From Prosopocoilus inquinatus (lineage: Eukaryota; Arthropoda; Insecta; Coleoptera; Lucanidae), in contig CM069872.1 in the NCBI GenBank assembly GCA_036172665.1, forward strand, positions 21,865,001 through 21,929,000: a DNA stretch of 64,000 bases, read 5' to 3'. Made by a program: the position numbers and the translations under genes. Positions 1 through 10,490 of this stretch are shown piece by piece; the stretch's first letter is position 1; each line of letters starts with the position of its first letter. Below the pieces are notes generated by a model, which had not been told where the DNA came from, searched no databases, and saw nothing but the letters and a program-made list of their open reading frames with translations.

Positions 1-138
1 GTAAAATTCCTCGTAAACGAGGGTCGGTTATGATCACCGCCGCCCTAACTTTCTCCCTGTCGGGGTCCGTTTGAGTCGGAAATACGCTATATCTTTTAGG
101 AATGCCGCAAATATTTCCATTTACGACATATGGTTCCT
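1..138 (-). pseudogene. R1-clade ORF2 endonuclease fragment (c1)
   Basis: This 138-bp piece is closely similar to 18909-19045, the endonuclease domain of copy c5, on the same strand. It encodes the APE-type endonuclease region around the QEPYVVNGN motif and the following strand with VVITDP. Similarity stops abruptly at 138/139, where BEL/Pao integrase sequence begins, with only a few bases of shared sequence at the join. It runs off the left edge of the window. It is part of the dead copy c1. Confidence 0.8.
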
Positions 139-595
139 GAATTAACGCTTTTCTCCAATTACAAAGTGTGCGGGTGTAAGGGACTTTAAATCATTTGGAT
201 CGGAAGACAGGGGTGATAAAGGTCGGGAGTTGAGGCAAGCTTCGATCTGCACTAAAACTGTGTAAAAGGATTCATAACTTAAATTAGCATTTTTCATAAT
301 TCGTTTTAAATGAAATTTAGTGCTGCGCACCCCAGTTTCCCATAGTCCCCCGAAATGAGATGAATTTGGTGGTATAAAATGCCATGTTATACCTTCTTGA
401 GTTAAATTTTCTTCTATTACACTGGCTTCATTCAGAATTAATTGATACAATTCATTGATTTCTTTCTTTGCACCGACAAAGTTAATCCCGTTGTCCGAAT
501 ATATTTGTATGCACTTACCCCGTCTCACAGTAAATCGTCGCAATGCGCATAAAAACGATTGGGTTGTTAAAATCACCTACTAATTCTAAGTGAAT
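139..595 (-). pseudogene. BEL/Pao pol fragment: integrase core
   Basis: Encodes the retroviral-type integrase core of a BEL/Pao LTR retrotransposon. The second catalytic Asp is in IYSDNGINFVGA, followed by SSHFGGLWE, which carries the catalytic Glu, and the typical CLNSRPLSPLS and PAHFVIGE motifs. A frameshift near 576 separates this from the upstream residues IHLELVGD. The reading continues at 6103 on the far side of the insertion at 600-6098. The two halves rejoin in frame when the insertion and one CGCT are removed, so the break is that insertion and not decay. No LTR is seen at the 3' side. Confidence 0.85.
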
Positions 596-1061
596 CGCTT
601 GTAACGCGCCCGCCTTCCCCTAACTGTAAATATTGATAATAAACAAATAAAATCTGATTTGTTTTGATTATTTAAATGGCTCGTAAATTGTCTAGTGATA
701 ACTGAAAAAGGATCCCTCGGTCATGCTCGCATTAACATAGGGTCTTACCTGGACGCTTATTCTTGAAATAATTCCCTACAACTTTCTCGTGAGAAGTGGG
801 CGGAGTTACGCCGAGTTCTCTCGAGAACGCATAAGTTGGTATTCTTGAAAAGTTCATTAGCGCTTATCGCATGAGCGTCGTGAGAACCTGTTTCTACTGG
901 TCTGCGGTAAGAGAAGTTACATTTCTCAGGAGAAATGGTGTGTGTTTACTTGCGTGTGTGTTATTTTAACCTTAAAATGAAATTGAGAAACTTTAATTAA
1001 TCCTTGAAAGTAAGTACTAAATTGTCGTCTTATTTATGTAACTGCTTTAAAGTAAATTTCA

Positions 1062-1134
1062 GAACATAACTTATAAATTACCGAGAATATCAAAAAGAAA
1101 TTTGAGTTAGTACTGTCGTTTATAAGTTATGTTC
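1062..1134. repeat. Inverted repeat upstream of Harbinger-A transposase
   Basis: Perfect 16-bp arms (1062-1077 and 1119-1134; left arm GAACATAACTTATAAA) separated by 41 bp. They lie about 100 bp upstream of the transposase start codon, inside the 5' region of the element. This could be a transposase or host-factor binding palindrome or a stem in the transcript. The function is unknown. Confidence 0.7.
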
Positions 1135-1239
1135 TTAAATGAATTTTAAAATAATGTATATAATGAATTCACCATTAGTATGAATATAACAATTTGACTC
1201 TTGGTTGCAGGTTATAGTACCTTTATTTCAAAGTAGAAC

Positions 1240-2585
1240 ATGGATTTAGATGAAATTTTAGAAGCAAACGCAGTCATACAAGACTTGCAAGATGCAGAGG
1301 AACAAGTGGATTATCAACGACAGGTACTGCAAATGACAGACCCATTCACTCTGACAGATGAGAATTTCATGAAGAAGTTCCGAACAAGCAAGGAACTAAC
1401 AAGAGAGATAATTGAACTTGTTACCCCTTTTATGCAACCTGCAACAAGAATGTCTGCAATGACAGTGCAAAGAAAGGTAAGTAATATGGTTTATTGAAAA
1501 GAATATAATTGAATTTATATTATTTTTTAAGGTTCTTGTAGCTTTACGTTTTCTTGCATCGGGTAGCTATCAAGAACTAACAGGCAGTAATAGTTACACA
1601 GCTGTCAGTCAACCTACAGTTTCTCGGGCCCTTCATGAATTCTGCGATGCTCTATTGCAACCTCCAATTTTTGACAATTGGGTACATTTTCTTAATAACA
1701 TGGGAGAACTGCAGCAGTTAAGAAATAGGTAAATCTATAAAAGATATAATACAGTTATGATGAATAATTGCTTATATTGTAGATTTTATGCTAAATATGG
1801 TGTGCCTGGTACAATAGGTATTATCGACTGCACCCATGTTGCTATAATAAGGCCTGCTGATAACAATCCTCTCCATCCTGAACATATAAACATTAATCGT
1901 AAAAGTTATCATTCGATCAATGTACAATTGGTATAGTGTGTTACAGCTGAATTGTACACTTATAATTTACATATATATGTATTGGTAGATATGTGATGAA
2001 AATCTGAAAATTTTGAATGTAAATGCCCGATTTCCTGGCAGTTGTCATGATGCACATATTTGGAGAGAGTCCCAAATTTCCCAATTAATGGAAGAGTTGT
2101 ACAGACGGAATGATCAGAATATTTTTTTTCTTTTGGGCGATTCAGGTAAATTATATTTCTTTATATTGATAGTACCTAGCTAAAATAACATTTCAGGTTA
2201 TCCCTTAAGACCGTGGCTGATGACGCCCTTACGAAATCCAGAACCAGGGACTCCAGCAGAAGCATTCAATAATGCTGTTTTATCAGCTAGAAGTACAATT
2301 GAACGATGTAATGGAATACTGAAAAACAGATTTCGATGCTTATTAAAACATCGAGTACTCCATTACACTCCTACTACAGCTGCAAAAATTATACATTCAT
2401 GCATAGTTTTACACAACATGTGTATACATCACAGACTACCTGAACCAGAGGCTCCAGAAATTGATGAAGATTTTGGAATGGATATTCCTGTAGAGGATTT
2501 TCAAGACCCCATTGGCCGAATTAATCCAGATCTTACCGCTGGCAGACGGTTGCAAAGAAGAATAATTGCGACACATTTTAATTGA
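1240..2585 (+). CDS. HARBI1-like Harbinger transposase, five exons
   Basis: Nuclease of the PIF/Harbinger superfamily, which cuts and inserts the element in the nucleus with a Myb-like partner. I read five exons: 1240-1476, 1532-1728, 1783-1930, 1989-2145 and 2197-2585. All have GT/AG borders and compatible phases and give 375 aa. The DDE_4-type nuclease core shows the first Asp in GIIDCTHVAI, the second in PGSCHDAHIW, the GDSGYPL segment and the final acid in IERCNGILKNRF. The family is usually 350-450 aa, so this is full length. The start at 1240 follows a splice-acceptor-like TTGCAG, so an upstream non-coding exon is possible. No stop or frameshift is seen, so it may be functional. Confidence 0.88.
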
Positions 2586-2671
2586 AATGTTTTTTTTTAT
2601 TATATAAACAATAAATATATACCAAACATATAGAACTGAAAAACATAACTTCTTTTAATATTAAAAAAAAA

Positions 2672-3757
2672 TTAGCTTAACCCATTTTCTATATTTTTTA
2701 ATGTGTGCAGGATTTCACTGTGGATCATGTTTCGCTCCTTTAATATATTAAGTTTTTCTTCATGGTATTTATTGTCTCTTTCAAGTTTTATTCTCAACAA
2801 TTTGAGTTTTTCTTCATAATAATTTTCAAGAGCTACTTTTTTTTCTTTTGAGACTGTTACCAGTTCTTTGGTCAAGGTCAATGATTTTTCCAGGCGTTTT
2901 ACTTTTGTCATTCTGGTAGCTGTTTCTGGGGAATTCAGTAACCGCTTTCGGGAGGGTGTGGGATTGCCTATCCTTGCTTCTTTATTTATGGTGGACTTTG
3001 ATGTCTGTGCACTTCTGCCAAAATCCAATACCTGTATAAGAAAGAATATCTGTATGCAACTGTTTACATAAGTATTGGAAAATCTAGGGTTGATAGACAC
3101 CATGATTTAAAAAAAATTACGATTCAATAATATAACATAAACATACCTCACTTTCTTCAGAATCAAGTACTTTACTACTGCCTGCGGCTTGTGATACAAC
3201 AGTTTGATCTTGCAGTAAATCGAGTGTTTGTGGCTCTGGCTCTTGCAAATCGTCTTCTTGCAAGTCCTGTTACAAATGTTACAAAATGTTACAAAAATTC
3301 AACAACTTACCTCAAACTGAAATGCACAAGTAGATTCCATGATACTTTGGTTCCCTTCTATTACTGTTGGCACTATAATGTCATTTACAATTTCTAAGTC
3401 ACTTTCTGTTAGCTTTATGTTGCAAGGAGACCCTCCTCCAGTGCCCATAGCATGCTGTCTAATGACAGCAGTCTTAGCTTTGGCATTTTTCTTCAAATCC
3501 TGCCATGTCTAAAACACAAGCATCAAATCTATTAACAAACTCACATTGATAATCATACATACCTTACGCCACTGCATCCATGTTTTTTGTGGGGCTGCTG
3601 GTACAGCGTTTAGTGAAACAGTTACTTCTTCCCACAATGTTTGGGCAATTTGTTTAGTAAAACTGGCTGTGAATTTTCCAGTTTGTAAATCGTGATGGCT
3701 TTTAATAAATTCAATAAGAATATCTTTTTGAACATTTTTAACTTGCCCACTTCGCAT
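2672..3757 (-). CDS. Harbinger Myb/SANT (zeste-like) DNA-binding protein, four exons
   Basis: Second gene of Harbinger A. In this superfamily the Myb-like protein recruits the nuclease to the ends and to the nucleus. Exons on minus: 3757-3563, 3508-3311, 3266-3147 and 3031-2672, all with GT/AG borders and phase 0, totalling 290 aa. The N-terminal domain carries the tryptophan pattern TLWEEV, KTWMQWRK and TWQDLKKNAK, followed by TGGGSP, as in zeste-like Myb/SANT proteins. The C-terminal 100 residues are Lys/Glu-rich and predicted coiled coil (EKLNILKERN). It converges on the transposase with about 85 bp between stops. It is intact. Confidence 0.85.
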
Positions 3758-4138
3758 TTTCTTGAGAAACTAAACTTGCCACCGTGTATGCCACCGTCAG
3801 TGAAACACAAACCGTAATCCGGCACTTTACAAATAGAAAACAGCTGATTTATACTCTATTATCATTGGGTAAAGTTCGATAATAGCACCGGCAACACTGT
3901 AAAAGTTCTCGCAGGAACTTCGCATTACATTCCCACTCACTGACGTTCAAGAATATCAGTTTCACAATCAAGAGAAAGGAACATGAACTTCTAAGGAAGT
4001 GATTTCCTATGTTCACGTGTGAACTTTAAAGTTCTCTCAATGTCAAGAATAGGGGTCCAGGTATTGGTGTGAAATTTGAAAGGAGGGACCTTACAAGAAT
4101 GAAATAAAAATGCCAGATTAACGTTTAAGACGTATATT

Positions 4139-4219
4139 GTAGAGGGAAAAACTCCTGAAGTCCGCAGTCTTAACTGGACTTACCAGTCCTGCGGAATTCT
4201 TGAGCGTAAAACCCTCTAC
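4139..4219. repeat. Nested hairpin in LTR-like element
   Basis: Three nested complementary pairs share one axis. The outer arms are GTAGAGGG (4139-4146) and CCCTCTAC (4212-4219). The middle arms are CCGCAG (4162-4167) and CTGCGG (4189-4194). The inner arms are GGACT (4176-4180) and AGTCC (4185-4189). This could be RNA structure in an LTR leader or a cruciform. Function not known. Confidence 0.6.
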
Positions 4220-5570
4220 TCAAAAAATTAAAATGATAACAAAATCCAAAACCGAAATCTTACAAAGGTGAGCCTTAACAAAGTAATCGTAACTTAATAG
4301 CGACCTTAAATTCAGTACCGTGACGAAATTCCGATTATCGACGCGACTCATTGACATAAACCCCGGGGTGCCCACTCGGCTAGGTCTCGCCGGCCGACTC
4401 AGGTAGTCCCGTAAAGTCTCCCTGGGAGGAACTAACCAGCTGTTAATGTGGCAAGAATTTTGCGTAAACAGAAAATATTACTTTTATTCGTAATCTTGAG
4501 AACACCTCAGGTGTTCCCCGCCAATCAGATCCGGTAGTGTCACGGGGGTCTGTCTCTGTAATAATTATAACGGGTGGATACACCCGTGGGGCAAATGCTT
4601 TAACCGACAAGGCACGGCGTCGAAAAAGAGCAGCGGTTTATCACGGTTGTTTAAGTGACCCACATGTGGGGTTCATTGCAATCGTCACCGGGCTTCCACC
4701 GTATGATCGATTGATTTGTTTTAAGGGAGGGATCGCGAATCGGTTTCGGACTGGATACCCGCTCATTGACCTGAGATCAGCACAGTCTCAGCTGCCCACA
4801 TTCTAACCGCACTCCGGTCGGGGAGGCTTGATCGTAGGATGACCCAGGTTAGTTGCTAGGGGTCAATATTGAATCACGGGTTGCGATTCAGGATCGAATC
4901 CTTGTCCAGATTCCCTTAGGGCAAGGGCGGTCATGAATCGCGGTATACGTACACGTGCATCTACACAAGTACGATAAAATGACCAGAACATGTTGGTCGG
5001 TCGAGAAAATAGTACTCTCAGTCGGAGCCCCCGGCCGAAGTAAATTCTGGCACTCAAAAGGGACGAACAGAGACGTACTATAAAGATATGATTTGTAATT
5101 GTAAATGTGTTGGCCGAAATTTAGCTCTGGCCATTCTGAGATATGGGTACACTCGGGCTTTCAGAGACTCTTCCAGTCGATGTCCGGGCACAAACTCCGC
5201 CGGCCAAAGCCCGCCCATGGACATCACCAAAATCGTCCCTACGGGAATTGCATAAATAATGTGTCAGAGATACAGATCCCAGAATGTGAAGTTTGTCTAG
5301 ATGTGGTAGATCCACCACCGGAACGGAAAGGCAAACGAGACACCCGCAGGCGCGTCAAATCAGTCGTTACATTTTAGATTGAACCCGCGTTCCTACCCCA
5401 AGGATGGCGAGACCCCAACAAATCGCCACCCTTACATGAATGTATGACAAATTATACCTGAATTCCTACTGGTAATGATAACACATGCGCTCTGTAGTCT
5501 TTAACTAACACACTAACACTTACACTAGGACTTAACGCTATTGGTCACTACCCGTAACTTACGTTGGGAA

Positions 5571-5810
5571 ACTTAATAACTTAGGAAATAATTAGAAAAT
5601 AATTAAAAATGGTCGTCCGATCTCGGAGCTATTCCGTTTCCGACTGCCCTTCTTGTCCCTCGAATTCCCTATTGCGGTTCTCCTTACTTAACTTAATAAC
5701 TTAGGAAATAATTAGAAAATAATTAAAAATGGTCGTCCGATCTCGGAGCTATTCCGTTTCCGACTGCCCTTCTTGTCCCTCGAATTCCCTGTTGCGGTTC
5801 TCCTTACACC
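5571..5810. repeat. Tandem duplication, 2 x 120 bp
   Basis: The 120-bp unit starting ACTTAATAAC at 5571 is repeated at 5691 with one visible difference (CCCTATTG against CCCTGTTG). It lies in the LTR-like insert. Such duplications in LTRs often hold promoter or enhancer sequence, but nothing specific is visible here. Confidence 0.9.
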
Positions 5811-6102
5811 TCCCCGAAAAACAGCAAAACCCACTTCTCTACGAATGTTACTTATCTTAAATCCTAAAACATCCTACGCCCTAATTGACTTAATAACTCA
5901 TGTGTCTATCCGTGGCGTTCCCACCCGTTTGGCGTTTCAAAATACCCATACTTATCAACCCTCTTCAAGCTTTCGCTATCTTGGCGCCAACCGCATTAGC
6001 AACACCGCGAATCGACGGAAAAAAAATAATGATAAAATAAACTAAAAATAAAAACGTCTTAAACCACAAAAATATGGCCGATCGGCTTGGACTGTTTCAC
6101 GC

Positions 6103-8242
6103 TTTAGTGGCGAAACATACAAATAAACATATGTAGGACTACTATTAATTTGGCTCCACGAGTTTTTCTATCTTTAATAAGAAACGGACCGGCATAATCT
6201 ACTCCGCAGGTAGAAAACGGCCGCGAGGTTGTTAGACGGGTTTCTGGTAGATTGCCCATTAATTGTTGGGTATCGCGAGGTGCTGCCCGGAAACAAGTTA
6301 CACATCGCCGTATAATTTTTCGAACAGCGTTTCTGGCTGATAAGGGCCTGTAGTGATCCCTTAAGGATACTAATACGGCTTGTGGTCCACCGTGAAGAAG
6401 TCGTTCGTGATGTTGATTAATAAGCAGGTCGGTGACCCTGTGGTTAGATGGTAAACTTTTTAACTCTTCGTAATCCCTTTGAAAAGACTGCAATTGAGTC
6501 AATTTTAAAATTAAAGTTAAAGCCTGGTTTAATTCCTCTACTGTAAGACAACCGAAAATGCGATCATTTTTTGATGATCTAACATTATGTTTGAATCTAT
6601 GCATATACGCTACTACTGGTTGAAGTTTTGAAAAAGATGAATACCGTTCAAATACATCAAAAGAATTAGAGAAAATATGTAATGCAACAATTTTTCGACT
6701 CTCCGGTAATTCTGCACTGAATTTAATCGGCTCATTAACAGGCCATTCTGAAACAGATTTTTGCAGCCATGATGGTCCTGCCCACCATAGTGATAACTTT
6801 TCTAACGCATTAGCACTCACACCGCGTGAGATCAGATCTGCGTGATTTTGATGTGAACGAACATGACGCCAATTTTCAATGATTGTTGAATTTTGAATAG
6901 TAGCTACTCGGTTCGCTACAAACGTTTTCCATTTTTGCGGTGGCATTCGGATCCAACTTAATACAATAGTAGAATCGCACCAGTAGTAACAGCGTTCGAT
7001 ATTATATTAAGTGATTTTCGAACTTTATCAACTAATTTTGCTAGTAATAAAGCTCCTGCCAATTCTAAACGTGGCAGAGACAATGTTTTTATAGGAGCGA
7101 CCTTTGATTTCGCGCATAAAAGATTAGTTATGATGGAACCAGAACTTTTCACGTTTCTTAGGTAGATGCAGGCTCCATAAGCCAATTCAGAAGCATCATA
7201 AAAGGCATGGAGTTCGACTGCAGATGGAATTTCGAAAGTAGCTTGTCTTTTTATTTTAAGATTATTTGGCAAAGGTAGCTGCATCATAAATAAATTCCAT
7301 CTTTTGTAGCATTCTATTGGAACAGATTCGTCTCAGGACAACTTTGCTTGCCATAAATGTTGCAGGATTATTTTAGCAGTAATAGTAACCGGGCTAATTA
7401 ATCCGAGAGGATCGTAAATTTGTGCTATGATAGAGAGGATGACACGTTTTGTCGCTCGTTGCCTGGGAAATTCTTTGATGCTATATTCCAATGTGTCACT
7501 TGATGGTATCCATAGAATGCCTAAAGTTTTCGACTCTTCGCACAACCTTATTTTCTGTTCAGTATCGGCACTTCCATTTTTTTGAGATAACGTCCAGCAC
7601 ATCTGTACAGTTAGATGTCCACTTACGTAGTTCGAACAGACCTGTTTGGAGAATTGTGCTGACGTCCTGATAGATGTGGATTATTTCTTTCTTGGTATTT
7701 GCTCCTGTTAGTAGATCATCTACGTAGAAGTCGTTCAGGATGATTTCGTGAGCGCGCGGATGCAATTCTTTGTGATCGATGGCAAGCTGTTTCAGGCAGC
7801 GCATTGCCAAAAACGGCGCAGAAGATGTTCCATAAGTGACTGTATTTAACGTGTACATTTTTAATGCTTCTGTTGGATTTATTCTCCATATGATTCTTTG
7901 CAAATCGCGTTGCGATTCATGAATTAGAATCTGCCGATACATTTTTGTAATGTCTGCGGCTAATACAAACTGATATGGCTTGAATGTCGTTGATTGCGAC
8001 TCCAGATGAAGATTTGGAAGATCCGTCAAAAACAACACGCACCTTTGTCGTGGTGCTTTCTTCTCTAAGAACGGCATGATGCGGTAAATAAAATTTTACG
8101 CTATCAGAGGTATCTGGCACAGGAACAGCAGTCATATGTCCCAAATCTTCGTATTCATCCATGAATTGTTTATAGTGTACACTTAACTCTGGTTGTCTTT
8201 GTAACTTCCTCTCGATAGAATAAAATCTAAAAAGGTCCCAAC
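6103..8242 (-). pseudogene. BEL/Pao pol fragment: RT, RNase H, integrase N-terminus
   Basis: Minus-strand remnant of a BEL/Pao pol. In order from 8242: a pre-RT segment (FMDEYEDLGHM, YLPHHAVLREES, KVRVVFDGS), RT with the catalytic motif FYVDDLLTG, and RNase H (ELHAFYDASELAYGA). The integrase zinc finger (HHERLLHGG ... CVTCF) and the first integrase Asp (GVDYAGPF) follow. Several frameshifts are present (near 7990, 7580 and 7300-7330). A deletion removes the segment between the GVAINDI and YQFVLAADI motifs. Gag, protease and both LTRs are absent. It joins R1 ORF1 sequence directly at about 8242/8243. Confidence 0.88.
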
Positions 8243-9070
8243 AGTTTCCTTTTTTGCTAAAAAAATCTCCGCACTTTAAATTCTTTCGCTAAGTCTTCGA
8301 CGCTTCCGTAATGAGCAGAAACTTCGTCGTTCTGTGCAAGAACGCATTCTAGAAGGTCTTTCTCCTCAATTTTGCCTTCGACTCTGAAAATCGTCACTTT
8401 CGGATTGATTTTGTTTATTTCGCTGGCTTTCAACTTTTCCGGAAGCTTTTCCGACACCGCAATTCTAAGCTTTTCCGCGTCCGATTTGGTCGCAGAGTCA
8501 ATGTACAAATTTCCGTTCTTTGCAGCCCGAACCGCGTTAATTGCAATTTTCTTGGACACGATATCTACTTTGTCGCGCAAATCCTTTTTTATTGCGTCCA
8601 CGCTTTCTTTAATTCGCGATTCTACCTTTACAGTTACCGCATTATTCGCATTCTTGACCACCGCTTGCGCGATTGGCGTCTTTATGGCCGCCGCAACCGA
8701 CGCTTATGAAATAGGCGCCTTAATTGGTGCAGAATCACCCGTTATTTTGTTGCGTTGTTCCTTCAATACGCCGTTTTGCTCCCCTATGAGGGAAAACATC
8801 TGCGTGATACAATCTCGTACTTTCTTCCGGTCTTCTATTCTCTGCGTCACCGATTTCACTAGGATCAAATCCAGCACCGTCAGCATTAACTTCTTGGCTT
8901 TTTGAAGAGTCGCCGCTTCGTAATCCATTTTCGCGTCGTCAGTGTTTTCCATATTCGCCGCCTTGATGCTCACACTAGCTCCCGCGGGTGAACTAAGATT
9001 AGAATTAGCACCCGAACAAACACTAGCCGCTCTGGCTCGTACGTCCGACTCGGTCGAGCGCTCGATGCAG
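8243..9070 (-). pseudogene. R1-clade ORF1 fragment (c1)
   Basis: Homologous to ORF1 of copies c3, c5 and c7. It contains the LQKAKKLMLTVLDL and GEQNGVLKE segments, the long central domain (KNANNAVTVKVES, KLPEKLKAS) and the region preceding the zinc knuckles (KEFKVRRFF). The segment that holds the MAEPKPTT start in other copies is deleted near 9040. A TAA stop interrupts the PISYASVA motif near 8706. The knuckle domain is cut off at the BEL join. Non-functional. Confidence 0.85.
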
Positions 9071-9077
9071 ACTTGCG

Positions 9078-9087
9078 ACTTAAGACA
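9078..9087. repeat. Array junction ACTTAAGACA between c1 and c2
   Basis: The 5' end of c1 is followed by a few unmatched bases (ACTTGCG), then ACTTAAGACA, then the 3' end of c2. The full form at other junctions is GTAACTTAAGACA, and at 51384 it leads into 28S rRNA sequence. I read it as the target-site duplication of the retrotransposon. Confidence 0.75.
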
Positions 9088-10019
9088 CTGTTTATTGATT
9101 TAATTTTAGTAGTACAATAAATTGTAACTTACATCGCCGGTGCTCCACTATAAGTACTACACCGGCTAATGCTAATGTCAGTGTTTCCCTAGGCTAATTA
9201 TTGATAACACAAAATAAAAATAAATATAAATAAAACTAGTATCCTATCTAAATCAAATGTTTAATCTATTGCTAGCTAACTTATTTTCTATTCTATATCG
9301 TCCGTTATGGAGTTGTCAAGCGCCTGGAGTTCTCAGCGCCGGGATTGAGTTCTTGGCTGCCACGTTGTTCTGCTTCTCAGCTTCAGACCAAGGCGTCCTT
9401 CTCCACTGCTGCAAAATACAACAGAGCTCGTTAGTTCTTAGTTTTGCTAAAGCGAGATTGGACTGATATTTATGTTTTTTGTTCCTGGGTTACTCTTCGC
9501 TCCTTGGCCTTGTTTTTCTTCGTTACTGCGTTAGCTACTTGCTACTGCTTCCTCCTCCGAGGCTCCTACCGGACAGCTGCTCCCCCCGCAGGAGTCCGCC
9601 TGCGATTGCGTTTTTGCCGAACCCTCGTTGAGATGGTGAAACCCTCTGCGTTCCTCGGGCCGGCCGGGCTCCTCACGAATAACCGAGAAGATGTGCTTGG
9701 GGGCGGAGATGGAGTGGCCCCGTGCGGTCCTTCCATCCCTATCACTTCCGCATCTCGGTCTCGCTTGGCCCCCTTTGCACGGTGTTCCTCCCGCTGTTAC
9801 GTTTCGGTCGCCTCCCGCCTTAGGCATCCGCCGCGTCCGCACCTACCTACTCGCCGCCTAAGTTTTGTTTTTGTTTTAGAGTTTTCTTTTGCACCATTTT
9901 AATGTCACCGCAATACGCAAATTACGGCGACCGCGAGCATTATTTAGTTTGTATTTTACAATTGCGTTTTAAATATTGCTTTTAAATCGTGCGCTTGCAT
10001 TCCCTACCGTGTCAGTCGT

Positions 10020-10490
10020 GCCTAAGTTTAACTAATTCTTTTGCCGCCTCGTTAAATAATTTCCACCATTCTGCGCTCTGATCTTCCTATATTTCGTTGG
10101 CATTTCTTGCCCAACGTAATCCTTTTCCTAAAGCACTAGTTTCATATTTTAGTCTCCAATCTTCCGTTTCTGGACATTCGAACAATAACGTGTTTGGCCG
10201 TATCTCGCCCCCCGCATGCGCATGATGGGCTATCTCTCCTACCTATTTTATGCAGATATGCACTAAATTGCCGCGTCCTGTTATTAATTCTACCACTTGA
10301 TACGATAATTTCTTATCTGACTTTCTAGCCCTTTCTACGTTTCTGATAAATTTAGGCGTCCATCTACCTGTACTGGCGTTTTCCCATCTGTTCTGCCATT
10401 CGTGTTGAACTGATGCCGCTACTTCGTTTCTTATTTTATTTATCGATATCTTTGTGTACGTCGGTTCCGCCTGTTCTGTTACCGCCTTAT
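10020..10490 (-). pseudogene. R1-clade ORF2 C-terminal fragment (c2)
   Basis: Encodes the end of RNase H and the C-terminal zinc-knuckle-like region of ORF2: HEWQNRWENAST, GRWTPKF, FECPETEDWR and GLRWARN are recognisable and match c6 and c8. Frame is lost near 10230-10260 and a stop interrupts the end. Harbinger B sequence starts at about 10491. Confidence 0.75.

Larger units (their letters stand above)
748..4061. mobile_element. PIF/Harbinger DNA transposon A, apparently intact
   Basis: A 3.3-kb element with imperfect terminal inverted repeats beginning CCTGGAC (748) and ending GTCCAGG (4061); about 16 of the first 19 positions match. The flanks are TTA on the left and TAT on the right, so the expected 3-bp TWA duplication is not exact. 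Subterminal regions hold several TTCTC..GAGAA palindromes (about 798-935). It carries the two genes typical of the superfamily, a DDE nuclease on plus and a Myb/zeste-like DNA-binding protein on minus, arranged tail to tail. Both read through without lesion once introns are removed. It is inserted in the LTR-like element 600-6098. Confidence 0.85.
600..6098. mobile_element. Solo-LTR-like insertion in BEL/Pao integrase
   Basis: The insert starts TGTAACGC at 600 and ends CTGTTTCA at 6098, giving TG...CA termini. It is flanked by the 4-bp direct repeat CGCT (596-599 and 6099-6102). Removing it with one repeat restores the BEL integrase reading through ATKAIHLEL, so the boundaries are exact. Without the nested Harbinger (748-4061) it is about 2.2 kb and shows no convincing coding region. 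A 4-bp duplication with TG/CA ends fits a long solo LTR of a Ty3/gypsy-type element (inference). It contains a nested hairpin (4139-4219) and a 120-bp tandem duplication (5571-5810). Confidence 0.7.
1..9070 (-). mobile_element. R1-clade non-LTR copy c1, interrupted and partial
   Basis: Minus-strand copy whose 5' end is the conserved family start near 9070, where the GAGCGCTCGATGCAG motif lies next to the array junction at 9078-9087. ORF1 remains at 8243-9070 and a piece of the ORF2 endonuclease at 1-138. Between them lies a BEL/Pao pol fragment (139-8242), itself split by an LTR-type insertion and a Harbinger transposon. The 3' part lies left of the window. The copy is dead. The stretch of ORF1 and ORF2 that should join the two R1 pieces is missing, so the BEL segment replaced sequence and did not simply insert. 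Confidence 0.75.

Noticed and set aside
4537..4806. 90-codon open frame in the LTR-like insert
   Set aside because: No family similarity; unusual codon pattern and GC-rich palindromes; likely chance.
9257..9466. Host genes within short open frames across the array and 52-54 kb
   Set aside because: No conserved domains, no splice structure and most are antisense or UTR sequence.
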